Shown one piece after another: positions 1-12,084 of a DNA stretch of 64,000 bases (the stretch's first letter is position 1; each line of letters starts with the position of its first letter). Under the pieces are notes generated by a model. That model ran no database searches and was not told the DNA's origin. It saw only the letters and a list, made by a program, of their open reading frames with translations. The stretch lies in contig CM049314.1 of assembly GCA_026874595.1 (NCBI GenBank), positions 4,224,729-4,288,728 on the forward strand, in the 5' to 3' direction. The translations under genes and the position numbers were made by a program. This DNA is from Sipunculus nudus. Lineage: Eukaryota; Annelida; Sipuncula; Golfingiida; Sipunculidae.

Positions 1-110
1 CTTGATACTTCTAACTTTGCATTCGTGGAGGTCTCCCCACATTCTTCTTGAAAATTATAAATAAGGTGATGGAAACCTATTTTCTGGGGAGTTTTCGAAA
101 AATACATGAT
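1..110. repeat. Dispersed repeat fragment, related to 51.1-51.7 kb
   Basis: The run CTTCTAACTTTGCATTCG, then GGAGGTCT, then a TTCTTGAAAA-type block and AAATAAGGTGATGG, has the same order and spacing as the block at about 51,165-51,235 (CTTCTAACTATACATCCA, GGAGGTCC, TTCTGGAAAA, AAATTAGGTC). This points to an old interspersed repeat lying in the calpain intron. Confidence 0.5.
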
Positions 111-179
111 TTCAAAGTTGCCTGAGATATGTTTATGACTAGGTCAAAAATGCATGCTTTGTCTGTATGTCAAATTCAG

Positions 180-425
180 CTCGGTTCCATGGCCTATGGG
201 CCACTTGTTCTCCCATACGAGGACACTGCGAGTCGAGGTCTGCCACAAGGATCCGTTGCCTATAGCCCTGTTGTGGCTCGAACACCGAACTACACCAACA
301 GATGGGAAGTGACGTCTTACCACAAACTGGCCCCCGGAAATTACGTCATCGTCCCTTCAACCTTCAAGCCCGGAGAAGAAGCCGACTTCATGTTGAGAAT
401 TTTTACCGAAAATAAGGCTGAAGGC
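180..425 (+). CDS. Calpain domain III exon (partial gene, 5' end outside window)
   Basis: The exon encodes part of the C2-like domain III of a calpain, a Ca2+-dependent cytosolic cysteine protease. The diagnostic stretch is LAPGNYVIVPSTFKPGEEAD followed by FMLRIFTEN, matching the family pattern LPPG-Y-VIVPSTFEP-E-dF-LR-F-E. The upstream boundary is an acceptor ending CAAATTCAG at 179, in phase with the open frame. Two donors are possible: GGC|gtgtat after 425, or GGCGT|gtatgt after 427, which is the better consensus. Catalytic domain exons would lie to the left of the window. The nearby minus-strand aminopeptidase is unrelated. Family assignment is secure; which calpain it is cannot be told from this piece. 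Confidence 0.85.
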
Positions 426-1149
426 GTGTATGTCTTTTTTGTTATTATTTTCCATTTAAAACATTTTTGACTGCTCTCCAAATATTCTAAAATAAATCAT
501 GAAAACGATTAATACGATCAATCGAAAGTTCCCACATGCATCTATTTAAAAATAAGTGTGAATGTCAAATTATTTTGCCAATAATTTTAATAAAAGACAT
601 TTCCATCATTCGTTGAGCATACGATGGACTTCTGAATGAAAAATTGGATTGGATGAATAAAATGCAACCTAGTCAGTTGACGCATTCTAATCTAAAAAAA
701 TGAAAAAAATCGTGTGAATTTGAGAAAAATGGTTTCATTGCTTTTGCTTTGTTCAAGAGAAATTAATGAAAGAATACCACGTCCTCTTTCGTGGATTGTA
801 CATCTAGACCAAAACCCTGCTGATAAAGATGAATAAAGGTAAAATCCGGTTTTAAATTAACAAGACCAAACATGAACAGAGACACTAGCGTTTATAGGAA
901 TTGTTTCAATTGAATCTCTCTCGATGAAGATCTACATTATTAGTTGATAGTTTCATTTAATTTAGAGATGCCTTACTGGTTATGTTAATTCTTGGTTTCT
1001 TGGGAAAGCAACTTATTTTTAAGGAGGATGTTTATTAAAATACTATATCCTTATCGACAGTAAACACACATTAACCGATAAAAAGGCTGTCGAATCATCT
1101 CCTTCCTCAAACTTGACATGTTAGTTCTCTCTGTCATTCTTCCGACGAG

Positions 1150-1600
1150 TTCGGTATCTGATGACCTGGACCTTCAAGGGTAAATTTGCCTAAGTGTACA
1201 GTTATTGTGACCTCATACCTTTTTTTGGGGAATTGCTCACTTGTGTACTTAACACAGGCCTTGAAAGGTTCGAAAGTTGGTGACCTTGACTAGGACCTTA
1301 AAGTTAAAATCGTCTGAAATGTAAATTTTTGGGAAACTCATAACTTAGCAGAATAACATAGTTTCACCTTACATATTTACATCCAGATTGTTTTCATTGT
1401 GTTTTTACAAGAGTTCAACCACTGGTGACCTTGATATTGATCTTCAGTATAAATGCTGAATTATAGGTTTAATATGAGCCCATTACTTTCGAAGTACCGA
1501 AGATTACTCATGAACATTGACACAACTTGTATCCGTCATCTATGACATTTTCGAAAACTGGTGCGACTTACCTTATCTTCAAGGTCAAGTCTGCATATGT
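1150..1600. repeat. Degenerate ~140-bp tandem block rich in GTGACCTTGA
   Basis: Four diverged copies of a GTGACCTTGA-xx-TTCAAGG-like core recur at about 1,163, 1,280, 1,425 and 1,565. The block lies between the calpain domain III exon and the next possible exon. No coding potential is visible. The region from 426 to 1,919 otherwise contains only a TA microsatellite. Confidence 0.5.
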
Positions 1601-1853
1601 ATATGCATTTCGAAACGCCTGCACTCTTGAGAAAGTGCAATTTTTATTTACACCTCACATTTGTGGATGATGGAATGATGGGACATTCTTATGTTGTTGC
1701 ATATGCAAAAAAAAGCCATAGTATTGTATCACATGTGACTGTAAAATATCACATTATTGCTGTAGTAAATTAAATTGCATACTTTAAAATGATATTATAG
1801 TGTATGATACTGTATTTCATAATAAGGCATATACATAAATGTGTATATAATGT

Positions 1854-1857
<4 letters not shown>

Positions 1858-1890
<33 letters not shown>
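1858..1890. repeat. (TA)n microsatellite
   Basis: About 16 uninterrupted TA dinucleotides just upstream of the possible terminal calpain acceptor. Confidence 0.95.
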
Positions 1891-1895
<5 letters not shown>

Positions 1896-1919
1896 CAAAT
1901 TAATCTTTTTATTTTAAAG

Positions 1920-1934
1920 GATTTCCTGAAATGA
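1920..1934 (+). CDS. Possible terminal calpain exon (few codons then stop)
   Basis: The next good acceptor downstream of the domain III exon is TTTTATTTTAAAG at 1919. Joined to the donor after 425 it gives four codons (D-F-L-K) and TGA at 1932-1934; joined to the donor after 427 it gives an even shorter tail ending in TGA. Either way the protein would end just after domain III with no penta-EF-hand domain. A longer open stretch here, to about 2,095, is in the third frame and matches neither donor phase. Weak support; the true terminal exon could be a different one. Confidence 0.3.
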   Translation, partial: DFLK

Positions 1935-4900
1935 AAACCGGCGTTATACAAGGAAGAAAACTGGTTGAGGACAAAACGCATGATGGTATAATTTACGCGT
2001 TTGATAAGGTTTTTGTCCATATCTATGACGACAAGGCAAGATCTGAAATCGGCCAGTACTATAATATTCATTCTCGCTTAATAACACCAACATGAGACTA
2101 TAATATATGGATATATACATGAAATATGTATAATCTATATTTAATTTTTAAAAATACTCCAAGAAATAAGCTTCTTAAGGTAAACATGAATTTGTTTGTA
2201 TAATCTGCAGTTTTTGTATTAATACTTAGCAGTTGTAATATTGTATTCGATTTTTGTTTAGGCCTTTTCTGTGTACTGCTCCTCTAATCAGTTTGTAGTT
2301 TACTAATATCTCAATTATTTTAATTTTAATTATTCATTTGGAATATGAAAACTGAAACAGTAATGTACACAAGCTATGCAGTTGAGCCCCTTTGAGTCAG
2401 AGTGGCCCATTTCACAGTTTTATTATTATGAAAAAATAACCCCTTACTGACATTGATTGTTTACATTTGTGATTGGCCCCCTTTCATTATCGGTTCTAGT
2501 TAGTCACCATGTTTTAAAAAGACGGGCATTTTTCACACAGCTATTCCAGTGTCCATTTTGATGTCGAAGATGTAACATAATAGTAAACTGAACAACACTT
2601 AAGGTTAAGAAATACGATCATTTCCTTGGCATAAATGTGTAAATTATCTCGGTTTTCTGCTGCAAAATTATTTCTAGGTTGCCCTTTATTTTGACTAGAG
2701 AGCATAATGGTTTTGGTTTCACATATAGTGAATGGAAAATATGTTAAGCAAAGGAAGCAGAGGCCGTTTAATTACATTCAGTTAAAAGTAATTACACATT
2801 GTCTCAACTTTATTTTTATGCAAATACAAGAAGCATATTGCAGTGATATTTACAGATAATTCTGGGCATGTGAGAATTGGATCATTCTGGCCTAAACTTT
2901 CTCTACTATTTCCTATAACGAAATGTGGATCTTTTTTTATATATCTAGTGTAAAGTCCGTTAGGCTTATCCCGTTTTGTCAGGAGAAAATATAAGAGTAC
3001 TAACATACCTGCACCTCTACCTTATCCTACCGCAAATGTGAGATGGATCATTCTGACTCAGTCACGCTCAGATATGACTTTGTATCATTCATATAAACAT
3101 TAGTTTGGCTTGCTTATTACTATGGTATTATCCTTGAAGTGTATGGAACCTTGGAAACGTACATATTTTTTAAATACTTGGATATAATCTGTACAAGTAT
3201 AGTTTGCCCATTATATACATCAATCAGCATACAAATTAAGCAAGAAACAAGGGTAGATAATTATATGTTTAGTCAGATCGAAGAATTCATATTTGTTACC
3301 TGCAATCACAGCAACCAGTGATATTTATCATTTATAACAAGTGATATGTGATTAATTTGTAATCAAATGTAAACTTAATCAGTTGCTTTGGAATAATATT
3401 CGTAGCTATGATACAATCTGTCATATTAAAAGTTCAGACACACACAGCAGTAAAAGTCGTAGAGCTTTAATTGCAAATGCTAGCCGATATACATTTTGCA
3501 CCAGTATTTTTCATGATGTTCGCTTAGATTTGCATGTTATTGTATTAATTTGCTTGGAATAAAGTACGTGCACATTTATACTTTCTACTCTTATCTAAAA
3601 TACTTAACTATGTATTATATAATACATAATAACTAAGGCAAGGCTCTTTCAAAGGCCCAAACAGTGACATTCGGTAGTCTCTAAAGGTGAAGAAAAGCAA
3701 CACACCCGAAAAAAACAACGATGTTGCACGAGTCATTGCAACCCAACCCCACTTCCGCGCCATAGATTTTTCATGTATCTCAGATGTAACTGTACACGTA
3801 ATATTAAACATTCCTCTTCGATTCAGTCTGTTATTTCAACGTTGTACGATATACTGAACACATTATCTTGCTTCGCTGACAACTATCTATGACACTTGTA
3901 TGAAAGCGCCTGTGCATTTTCAAAGTTGTGTTTGCATATGCGCGCATATGCGTATATGTGTGAAATGTCGCTTATAAGATTTCGTAACTGTGGCGAATAC
4001 ATGTGTTCCTGACCCGGGTATATAATCCTGCACGGTATGAAATCCTTTCCCGACGCAAAATCAGAGCTTACAATCCCACTACTTAGACCTACACCTTCCG
4101 GCTTTAATGATTGGGTGCAAGGTGTTCCTTGTGTGCATAAGATAACTCGGCCATGGAACGAAACAGGACAAAATAAATGGGTAGTGGGTTTAACACTTGG
4201 TCAGAATCAAAGCACAATACAAAAGCGACATGAACACTGATATGTCAGGGTTCTAGAAATTCAAAAACTATTTATCATTTATAATTATAATATAAATAAA
4301 TCTGCCGGACTTTAAAGGCGATGATTAAATTAATATCCTTCTGGAATATCTCAATATTTTCTCTATATGTCGGCATATTTAAGGCCTTAACACACCTTAC
4401 CATACACTTTAGCTGACGGATTTGCAGGGCAGTAAAATTAAATCAGATTTTTCCGTCCCCTTCATTCTCCTTTTGTTTAGTATGCTCATGGGGTTATATA
4501 ATATCGTAACCGTTCGCGTATATATTTGACCTTATCTGAAAATTCTTTCCTTACAGGTTAAGAATGCGTAAATAACAATTGGATAGTGATGATATCCTTT
4601 TTACCAAAAAGCATGTCTGCCTCGTGTATTTAATTATTATTAACAATTCCACATCAATACTAGTGTACATTTAATAAAATATTGTGAATTATCCAGAGGG
4701 CAGAGAGATGTTTAAATTCACAGTTTGCATAAGAAGTAGTTGAAGAATACTTTTGGAATCTTATTTATATGATATATTAAAGGCAAACCTACAAACACTA
4801 TCTGCACCTCTTAGATCACACAGGTGACAGAAACTTACTTCCTTTTGTTGTTCCACCATGGAATGGCCAGGCGTATTTTGCTTTATTTGCTTGGACTGAA

Positions 4901-5385
4901 TGCACTGCTATATTTCGTTGTGATTATGTATGTAAATAACCACCGGATAACCATACTTGAGATGTGTATCGACAAGGTTAATAAGTCTGATCTCCTTCGA
5001 AACTGCAAAGTTAGATGTTGTTTACCTTTGCTACGGGGACTTTTTAAAACAGGCAGAGTTGAGGGTATGCTCCTCATTATTAAACTGTGCACCAGGGACA
5101 GAATGGAAAGTCCATTTGTATGAACACATTATATCACACTTTGCTGGAATTCCAAAGAATTCCGAAGGTACAATTAACTTTTCACACACTAACAGTCAAG
5201 CTTGTACATACCGTAGGCGATGTTCATAGATTTAATGCATCTGTTTTATGTTACCTCTATACACGATGAACACGGTTAAACCTCACGGTGAAATCATTAA
5301 GCAAATAGAATCTACGTATATGTATGCACGTGTATCTTTAACTGAAAAAAGGTGCTGTGACCAGAATATGTTTTAGATATATAAA
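1935..5385. other. AT-rich sequence without recognised gene
   Basis: I see no coding exon, RNA gene or well-defined repeat here on either strand. Short open frames such as those at 4,037-4,240 and 4,824-5,123 resemble no family I know and lack flanking splice signals of quality. It may hold the calpain 3' untranslated region and intergenic DNA. Confidence 0.4.
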
Positions 5386-6020
5386 TGTTACATGTATCTG
5401 TTTTATAGTGTTGCGTGTATCTGATTTGTTATGCGCAGGGTTTGGCGTGGGCATGCTGATTCGTGTGAGGCAGGCCCTGGCTTATTGTGTGCAGGAGTGT
5501 TACATGTGTATGTTAGGAAAAAATAATTCGTAGCCATGGGAGACGTGCGAGTTGGCCTGGCTCGCATGTGGGGTCTGAAGTGTAGAAACACAGCGTTCTT
5601 TGTTCTAGATGTTTCACGTCTGTTCCTGTAACTTGTGTATTGTTCTTTGGAGTTTTTTGGATTATATGTTTTAAAGGGTCTTTTGAGCTGTGTCAGTGGT
5701 GGTATCCAGAATCAAAGCCTAGGATCCGGACATTCTGGTACAGTACACTTTATTTGTTATACTGTGTAATTGTATTGATTTACTGTTACACTGTTGTTAT
5801 ACTGTATAATTGTATTGATTTAGTGTATTGTAATGTAAGAATTAATTTAAGAATAAATTATAATTATTTGTTAACAAATGAAAACACTGACTTCTTTATC
5901 CATTCCCCTAGACATGTCACGCTGCCTAGTGTTAAAGTATCTGAGTTTTATGTTATATCTCCGTAACAAAATTTATGCTCTTCACGACTACGTTGTCTTT
6001 TGTTATTAGGTTCCGTTACA
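5386..6020 (+). mobile_element. Solo-LTR-like relic, copy A
   Basis: It begins TGTTACATGTATC and ends GGTTCCGTTACA, with near-identical 5-bp flanks (ATAAA and ATAAC). Over most of its length it aligns with the reverse complement of 48,776-49,973. Shared landmarks are GTGTAGAAACA-AGCG, TGGTATCCAG, ACTTTATTTGTTATACTG, AAGAATAAATTATAATTATT and CACTGACTTCTTTAT. TG...CA termini and about 0.65 kb suit a solo LTR of a retrotransposon. No internal region or ORF of retroviral type is present. Confidence 0.6.
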
Positions 6021-6469
6021 ATAACACAACAAGGTACATTTGTATTAAAGACCAACAAATATATCTTACATAACACATTAGCGATAGGAGACCTTCACCT
6101 GCGTTACCCACCATACGCTTTTATCTTCCAAATACCAAATAATGCATACAAACACATACAAATTCTCATTAATGGCTATGACTAAAGTGAAACTGTAAAT
6201 TATGGAAAGCTCTTGATTCTACAAATTAGGAGTTATGGAATATGTAAAACAAGTCTGTTGGTTTGTATTGACAGGTTAAATGCTGCATTAAGTTTTGATG
6301 TTTCGTTTCCGAAAGAGCACGGGGTCCATGTTACAGCTTGGCTTAATGTTCTTATCCGCTGTTTTAACGGTACTCGTACCGTGTATAAATAATATAAACT
6401 TATTTATTTTACATGGAATGCACAAAAGGTATTAAACTAATCAAGACACTCTCCATTGCTCAGATGATT

Positions 6470-6640
6470 GCGTTCAGTAATATGTAGAGGTAGATGAAAC
6501 CGGAGAACTCTGAGAAAACCACCGGCCTTGGATGGCAACTACATCCGACTCTCATATCCACATCGGGTATCGAACGGCGGTCGCCAGCGGAGTGTGCCGT
6601 GTATGATAGGAATGGTCACATGCTTTCACCAACAATGATT
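6470..6640. repeat. Possible SINE-like interspersed repeat
   Basis: The run GATGAAACCGGAGAACTCTG, then AAAACCACCGGCC and GGTATCGAACGGCGGTCGCC, resembles an interspersed element with a B-box-like motif. Only one copy is in this window, so the call rests on recognition rather than comparison. Confidence 0.3.
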
Positions 6641-7480
6641 TATATGGGGTATATGGTGCTATTTTAGGAAATATGTAAGTAAAATATATGAATGATACAT
6701 GAGAGATGAATAAAGAAATTATAATAGAGCTACTAAGATGAAACATTTGAGTAAAATCTTTCCGCAAAATTATTTTATTATTGTATGCAAATATTATAAG
6801 AGAATCAGGCAGATACATCTCTAAAAAAAGGAAAGTACCCTGGTACCTGGCCCCTGAACTACACCGATATGAATATAAGACAGGAGGGTATCCGTTTATC
6901 CCCGTCCGTGTTTGTATGGGTGTGCGTCTTTGTTCAGAACACAATTCCTACAGCCATGCATGAACGGAATCTTATGAAATTTTCAGAGCCTAGAAAGAAA
7001 CCTGTGGTGTTTATCAACCCTATTGTTTATCTACAATAATGAAATAACACTGAGAGAAGCATGAAAAAAATCTCATTATGAAACGTTCTAGCCAGTTGAT
7101 GCATGATTGATGATTAAAACAGAAACAAAAAAGTTAGGAATAAGCTTTCCCGCTAAACAAACATTTTTATTCCTTTAAAAACAGTACCAAACTAGGTAAT
7201 AAATGGTCCTCTCCTTACAGAATTTTAAAAATGAATGCTAACACATACCAAGGCTAATTATATGGTGTATAGTCTTGAGTTGTGTAATCGATAAAATTGA
7301 AAAGTTTACAAAATAGCAACAAGGTGTTGTTATTTTTATCTGTGACTAGGACAAAGCTTAAAGTTTAAATTGTGTATTTCAATTTACAATTGTACAAATA
7401 GGGGTCAACTGCACGTCACGATATACCCTGAATTAAAAGAAAAGTGACCCCTTATAATTCGGATTAAAATAAGTGACTTA
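6641..7480. other. No recognised gene
   Basis: AT-rich sequence between the SINE-like segment and the aminopeptidase relic. The open frames on both strands at 6,552-6,963 show no recognisable domain. I looked for relics of the last aminopeptidase exons here and found none I could support. Confidence 0.4.
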
Positions 7481-7499
7481 TGGGGTAAGTGGAAATTTT

Positions 7500-7610
7500 G
7501 GGAAAGGTTCTCTTTACTTGCAAAAATGGGACACACTTAAGGCTGCAAGAATTGCACCATCCAGATCAGCACCATTGTTGCGTACCGCTAGACAGATACG
7601 AAATCAGTCA
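7500..7610 (-). pseudogene. Decayed M1 aminopeptidase exon (exon-18-like)
   Basis: Read on the minus strand, a segment around 7,540-7,600 gives F-R-I-C-L-A-V-R-N-N-G-A-D-L-D. This parallels the R[12 protein letters not shown] stretch of exon 18 of the intact aminopeptidase at 17.4 kb. A TGA stop interrupts the frame immediately before FRIC. It is the next relic after the exon-17-like piece, in the right order and strand. The match is short and this is the weakest of the three relic exons. Confidence 0.35.
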
Positions 7611-7750
7611 TGAATGACAGGATTATTTTTGTGTTTAGCTCTTTGCGACGAAGACAACATATGTCAGCGTGCTACCACAAACACATATGGCATTGTGTTT
7701 GTGGAATAAACGAATGATAACAATAAGAATTAAAGAGCACATACTCACAG

Positions 7751-7821
7751 GATTATTTCCTTATCATCCATCTCCTTCTGGTAAAGACGTATTGCTTCAT
7801 TACCCAAGAACAAGATACGTC
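7751..7821 (-). pseudogene. Decayed M1 aminopeptidase exon (exon-17-like)
   Basis: Minus-strand reading gives G-N-E-A-I-R-L-Y-Q-K-E-M-D-D, matching the family pattern of exon 17 (G[17 protein letters not shown] in the intact gene). It ends at a good donor, ATCCT|gtgagt, in phase 2 like exon 17. The N-terminal half of the exon with the Ala-Cys region is missing. Together with the neighbours at 8.6 kb and 7.55 kb it indicates a broken paralogue. Confidence 0.5.
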
Positions 7822-8590
7822 TTATTTATTGTGACATACAGTAAATAAAATATAATGCATAGTTGACACAAAGTTGATAAAATAACTCGGTTGAGCAAAC
7901 CCTGATGCTTAACAGGAAAAGGGGTTTTAGATTTCAAATTATTCGTCGAGTGAAGAGGGCAATACGGTATATTTAAGGAACTTTGGGCAAAACAGGCCAG
8001 CCAGAAACAGAGGCAGTTTAATTTTAAGGCTAAAACACTGCGACTGATTACGAGTTTGTATATATAGATTATTTTATGTGACATGAATTTCTTATATTAA
8101 ATTTTGACAAAATAAATATAGTTATTACTAAACATGACAACTCTTTGCAAAGTCATACCGCCGTTAATGATATGGTATATGGGCTTCATATGAATGATCG
8201 ATGACATAAAATTATATTTTCCAGGAGATAAACGTGAATTTTCAGTCTGTGACAGGTAAAGAAACTTAAAATGTTGTAAATGAATTTTAGAAGTTGGAAT
8301 TTTAGAACACTTGTTATATCTAATTCCCGCGTGTATTTTATTGCGGTTGCAACTGAATGACCGGTGAACCATTTAACATTACCAATATTAGTACCTAATG
8401 TTCAAATAAAAAAAAAAAAACAAATATACAAACATATAAACCATTGTGTGCCTCTTAATTAAGGCATAAACATTATCGCTATACTTTATCATTTGTACTT
8501 AAGCAACTGACTCCAGGATAAACATCATTACACTTATGATTTATTCAATAACAATTTTAATAACTTAATCCACAAAATATCATTCACAAC

Positions 8591-8670
8591 AGAAGACCAT
8601 TCATTGACGAGAACATTCCAGCCTACGTGACCGTAAAGTTCGTTCACCCTGTCAACTAAATAACGTTGAG
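8591..8670 (-). pseudogene. Decayed M1 aminopeptidase exon (exon-16-like)
   Basis: Minus-strand translation gives Q-R-Y-L-V-D-R-V-N-E-L-Y-G-H-V-G-W. The intact gene's exon 16 has [17 protein letters not shown]. The YGHVGW core is identical. The position corresponding to the acceptor CAG of exon 16 reads TCT here, so the ancestral splice site looks lost; a TTTAG a few bases further in could serve as a weaker substitute. I infer a pseudogene fragment of a tandem paralogue. Confidence 0.6.
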
Positions 8671-8699
8671 AGAAACACATACCTGATGTGATCCAACTG

Positions 8700-9118
8700 A
8701 CACATTAAAACAGGGTATTGTCGTAGGGCTTACTTTTAAATCCAGTTACACAAGACACACTTACAAAGCGAACAGAATGGGCTGGGCTGTTATGTCTTTT
8801 AACTGATCCGCCTTATTTTAATTAGGGCCCATTGGGGGCCCCGCAGACGGCCACTCACCTTGAAATTGAGAGCTCACGTTTCAAATACGTTGTGCGAACA
8901 CTGTGCTGAATTTCCTACTTCGAAACTGCCGGTGTGCACAAGCTACACATACAGAGGAACAATGGAGACCCTCTCTCCGAAGTTCTGCTCAGAACATGGG
9001 GCAGGCCTGCGTGGTGGACGAGTCTTTGTATTCACATATTTATATAACATATTCCCAGGATTCTTCGTACATAAGTGATCATACTCCTTGATGACGCTCC
9101 TGAATCCAGAGAAGGTGA
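8700..9118. other. No recognised gene
   Basis: GC-richer sequence with a plus-strand open frame (8,860-9,078) and a minus-strand TTTCAAG|gtgagt donor-like site at about 8,858. Neither gives a recognisable protein domain. It separates the aminopeptidase relics from the 27-bp minisatellite. Confidence 0.35.
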
Positions 9119-9120
9119 TG

Positions 9121-12081
9121 GATCAACACCAAGATCAGATCATCCATCACTAACACCAAGATCAGATCATCCATCACCAACACCAAGATCAGATCATCCA
9201 TCACCAACACCAAGATCAGATCATCCATCACCAACACCAAGATCAGATCATCTATCACCAACACCAAGATCAGATCAATCTCCATCACCAACACCAAGAT
9301 CAGATCATCCATCACCAACACCAAGATCAGATCATCCATCACCAACACCAAGATCAGATCATCCATCACCAACACCAAGATCAGATCATCCATCACCAAC
9401 ACCAAGATCAGATCATCCATCACCAACACCAAGATCAGATCATCCATCACCAACACCAAGATCAGATCATCCATCACCAACACCAAGATCAGATCATCCA
9501 TCACCATCACCAAGATCAGATCATCCATCACCATCACCAAGATCAGATCATCCATCACCAACACCAAGATCAGATCATCCATCACCAACACCAAGATCAG
9601 ATCATCCATCACCAACACCAAGATCAATCATCCATCACCAACACCAAGATCAGATCATCCATCACCAACACCAAGATCAGATCATCCATCACCAACACCA
9701 AGATCAGATCATCCATCACCAACACCAAGATCAGATCATCCATCACCAACACCAAGATCAGATCATCCATCACCAACACCAAGATCAGATCATCCATCAC
9801 CAACACCAAGATCAGATCATCCATCACCAACACCAAGATCAGATCATCCATCACCAACACCAAGATCAGATCATCCATCACCAACACCAAGATCAGATCA
9901 TACATCACCAACACCAAGATCAGATCATCCATCACCAACACCAAGATCAGATCATCCATCACCAACACCAAGATCAGATCATCCATCAACACCAAGATCA
10001 GATCATCCATCACCAACACCAAGATCAGATCATCCATCACCAACACCAAGATCAGATCATCCATCACCAACACCAAGATCAGATCATCCATCACCGACAC
10101 CAAGATCAGATCATCCATCACCAACACCAAGATCAGATCATCCATCACCAACACCAAGATCAGATCATCCATCACCAACACCAAGATCAGATCATCCATC
10201 ACCAACACCAAGATCAGATCATCCATCACCAACACCAAGATCAGATCATCCATCACCAACACCAAGATCAGATCATCCATCACCAACACCAAGATCAGAT
10301 CATCCATCACCAACACCAAGATCAGATCATCCATCACCAACACCAAGATCAGATCATCCATCACCAACACCAAGAACAGATCATCCATCACCAACACCAA
10401 GATATGATCATCCATCACCAACACCAAGATCAGATCATCCATCACCAACACCAAGATCAGATCATCCATCACCAACACCAAGATCAGATCATCCATCACC
10501 AACACCAAGATCAGATCATCCATCACCAACACCAAGATCAGATCATCCATCACCAACACCAAGATCAGATCATCCATCACCAACACCAAGATCAGATCAT
10601 CCATCACCAACACCAAGATCAGATCATCCATCACCAACACCAAGATCAGATCATCCATCACCAACACCAAGATCAGATCATCCATCACCAACACCAAGAT
10701 CAGATCATCCATCACCAACACCAAGATCAGATCATCCATCACCAACACCAAGATCAGATCATCCATCAACACCAAGATCAGATCATCCATCACCAACACC
10801 AAGATCAGATCATCCATCACCAACACCAAGATCAGATCATCCATCACCAACACCAAGATCAGATCATCCATCACCAACACCAAGATCAGATCATCCATCA
10901 CCAACACCAAGATCAGATCATCCATCACCAACACCAAGATCAGATCATCCATCACCAACACCAAGATCAGATCATCCATCACCAACACCAAGATCAGATC
11001 ATCCATCACCAACACCAAGATCAGATCATCCATCACCAACACCAAGATCAGATCATCCATCACCAACACCAAGAACAGATCATCCATCACCAACACCAAG
11101 ATCAGATCATCCATCACCAACACCAAGATCAGATCATCCATCACCAACACCAAGATCAGATCATCAATCACCAACACCAAGATCAGATCATCCATCACCA
11201 ACACCAAATTCAGATCATCCATCACCAACACCAAGATCAGATCATCCATCACCAACACCAAGATCAGATCATCCATCACCAACACCAAGATCAGATCATC
11301 CATCACCAACACCAAGATCAGATCATCCATCACCAACACCAAGATCAGATCATCCATCAACACCAAGATCAGATCATCCATCACCAACACCAAGATCAGA
11401 TCGTCCATCAACACCAAGATCAGATCATCCATCACCAACACCAAGATCAGATCATCCATCAACACCAAGATCAGATCATCCATCACCAACACCAAGATCA
11501 GATCATCCATCACCAACACCAAGATCAGATCATCCATCACCAACACCAAGATCAGATCATCCATCACCAACACCAAGATCAGATCATCCATCACCAACAC
11601 CAAGATCAGATCATCCATCACCAACACCAAGATCAGATCATCCATCACCAACACCAAGATCAGATCATCCATCACCAACACCAAGATCAGATCATCCATC
11701 ACCAACACCAAGATCAGATCATCCATCACCAACACCGAGATCAGATCATCCATCACCAACACCAAGATCAGATCATCCATCACCAACACCAAGATCAGAT
11801 CATCCATCACCAACACCAAGATCAGATCATCCATCACCAACACCAAGATCAGATCATCCATCACCAACACCAAGATCAGATCATCCATCACCAACACCAA
11901 GATCAGATCATCCATCACCAACACCAAGATCAGATCATCCATCACCAACACCAAGATCAGATCATCCATCACCAACACCAAGATCAGATCATCCATCACC
12001 AACACCAAGATCAGATCATCCTTCACCAACACCAAGATCAGATCATCCATCACCAACACCAAGATCAGATCATCCATCACC
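9121..12081. repeat. 27-bp minisatellite, about 110 copies
   Basis: The unit consists of AGATCAGATCATCC followed by ATCACCAACACCA. Copies are nearly identical across about 2.96 kb. Variants include several 24-bp units lacking one CCA (near 9,985, 10,770, 11,355, 11,410 and 11,460), point changes such as AGAACAG and ATACATC, and a 1-bp deletion near 9,626. Because 27 is a multiple of three and the unit lacks stops in several frames, long open frames run on both strands (for example 9,075-12,137 on plus). They have no initiation context, splice signals or domain, so I do not call a protein. Confidence 0.98.
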
Positions 12082-12084
12082 AAA

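Noticed and set aside
1926-2096. Open stretch of 57 codons after the 1,919 acceptor as a calpain exon
   Set aside because: It is in a frame that neither available donor of the domain III exon can enter, and it resembles no calpain segment.
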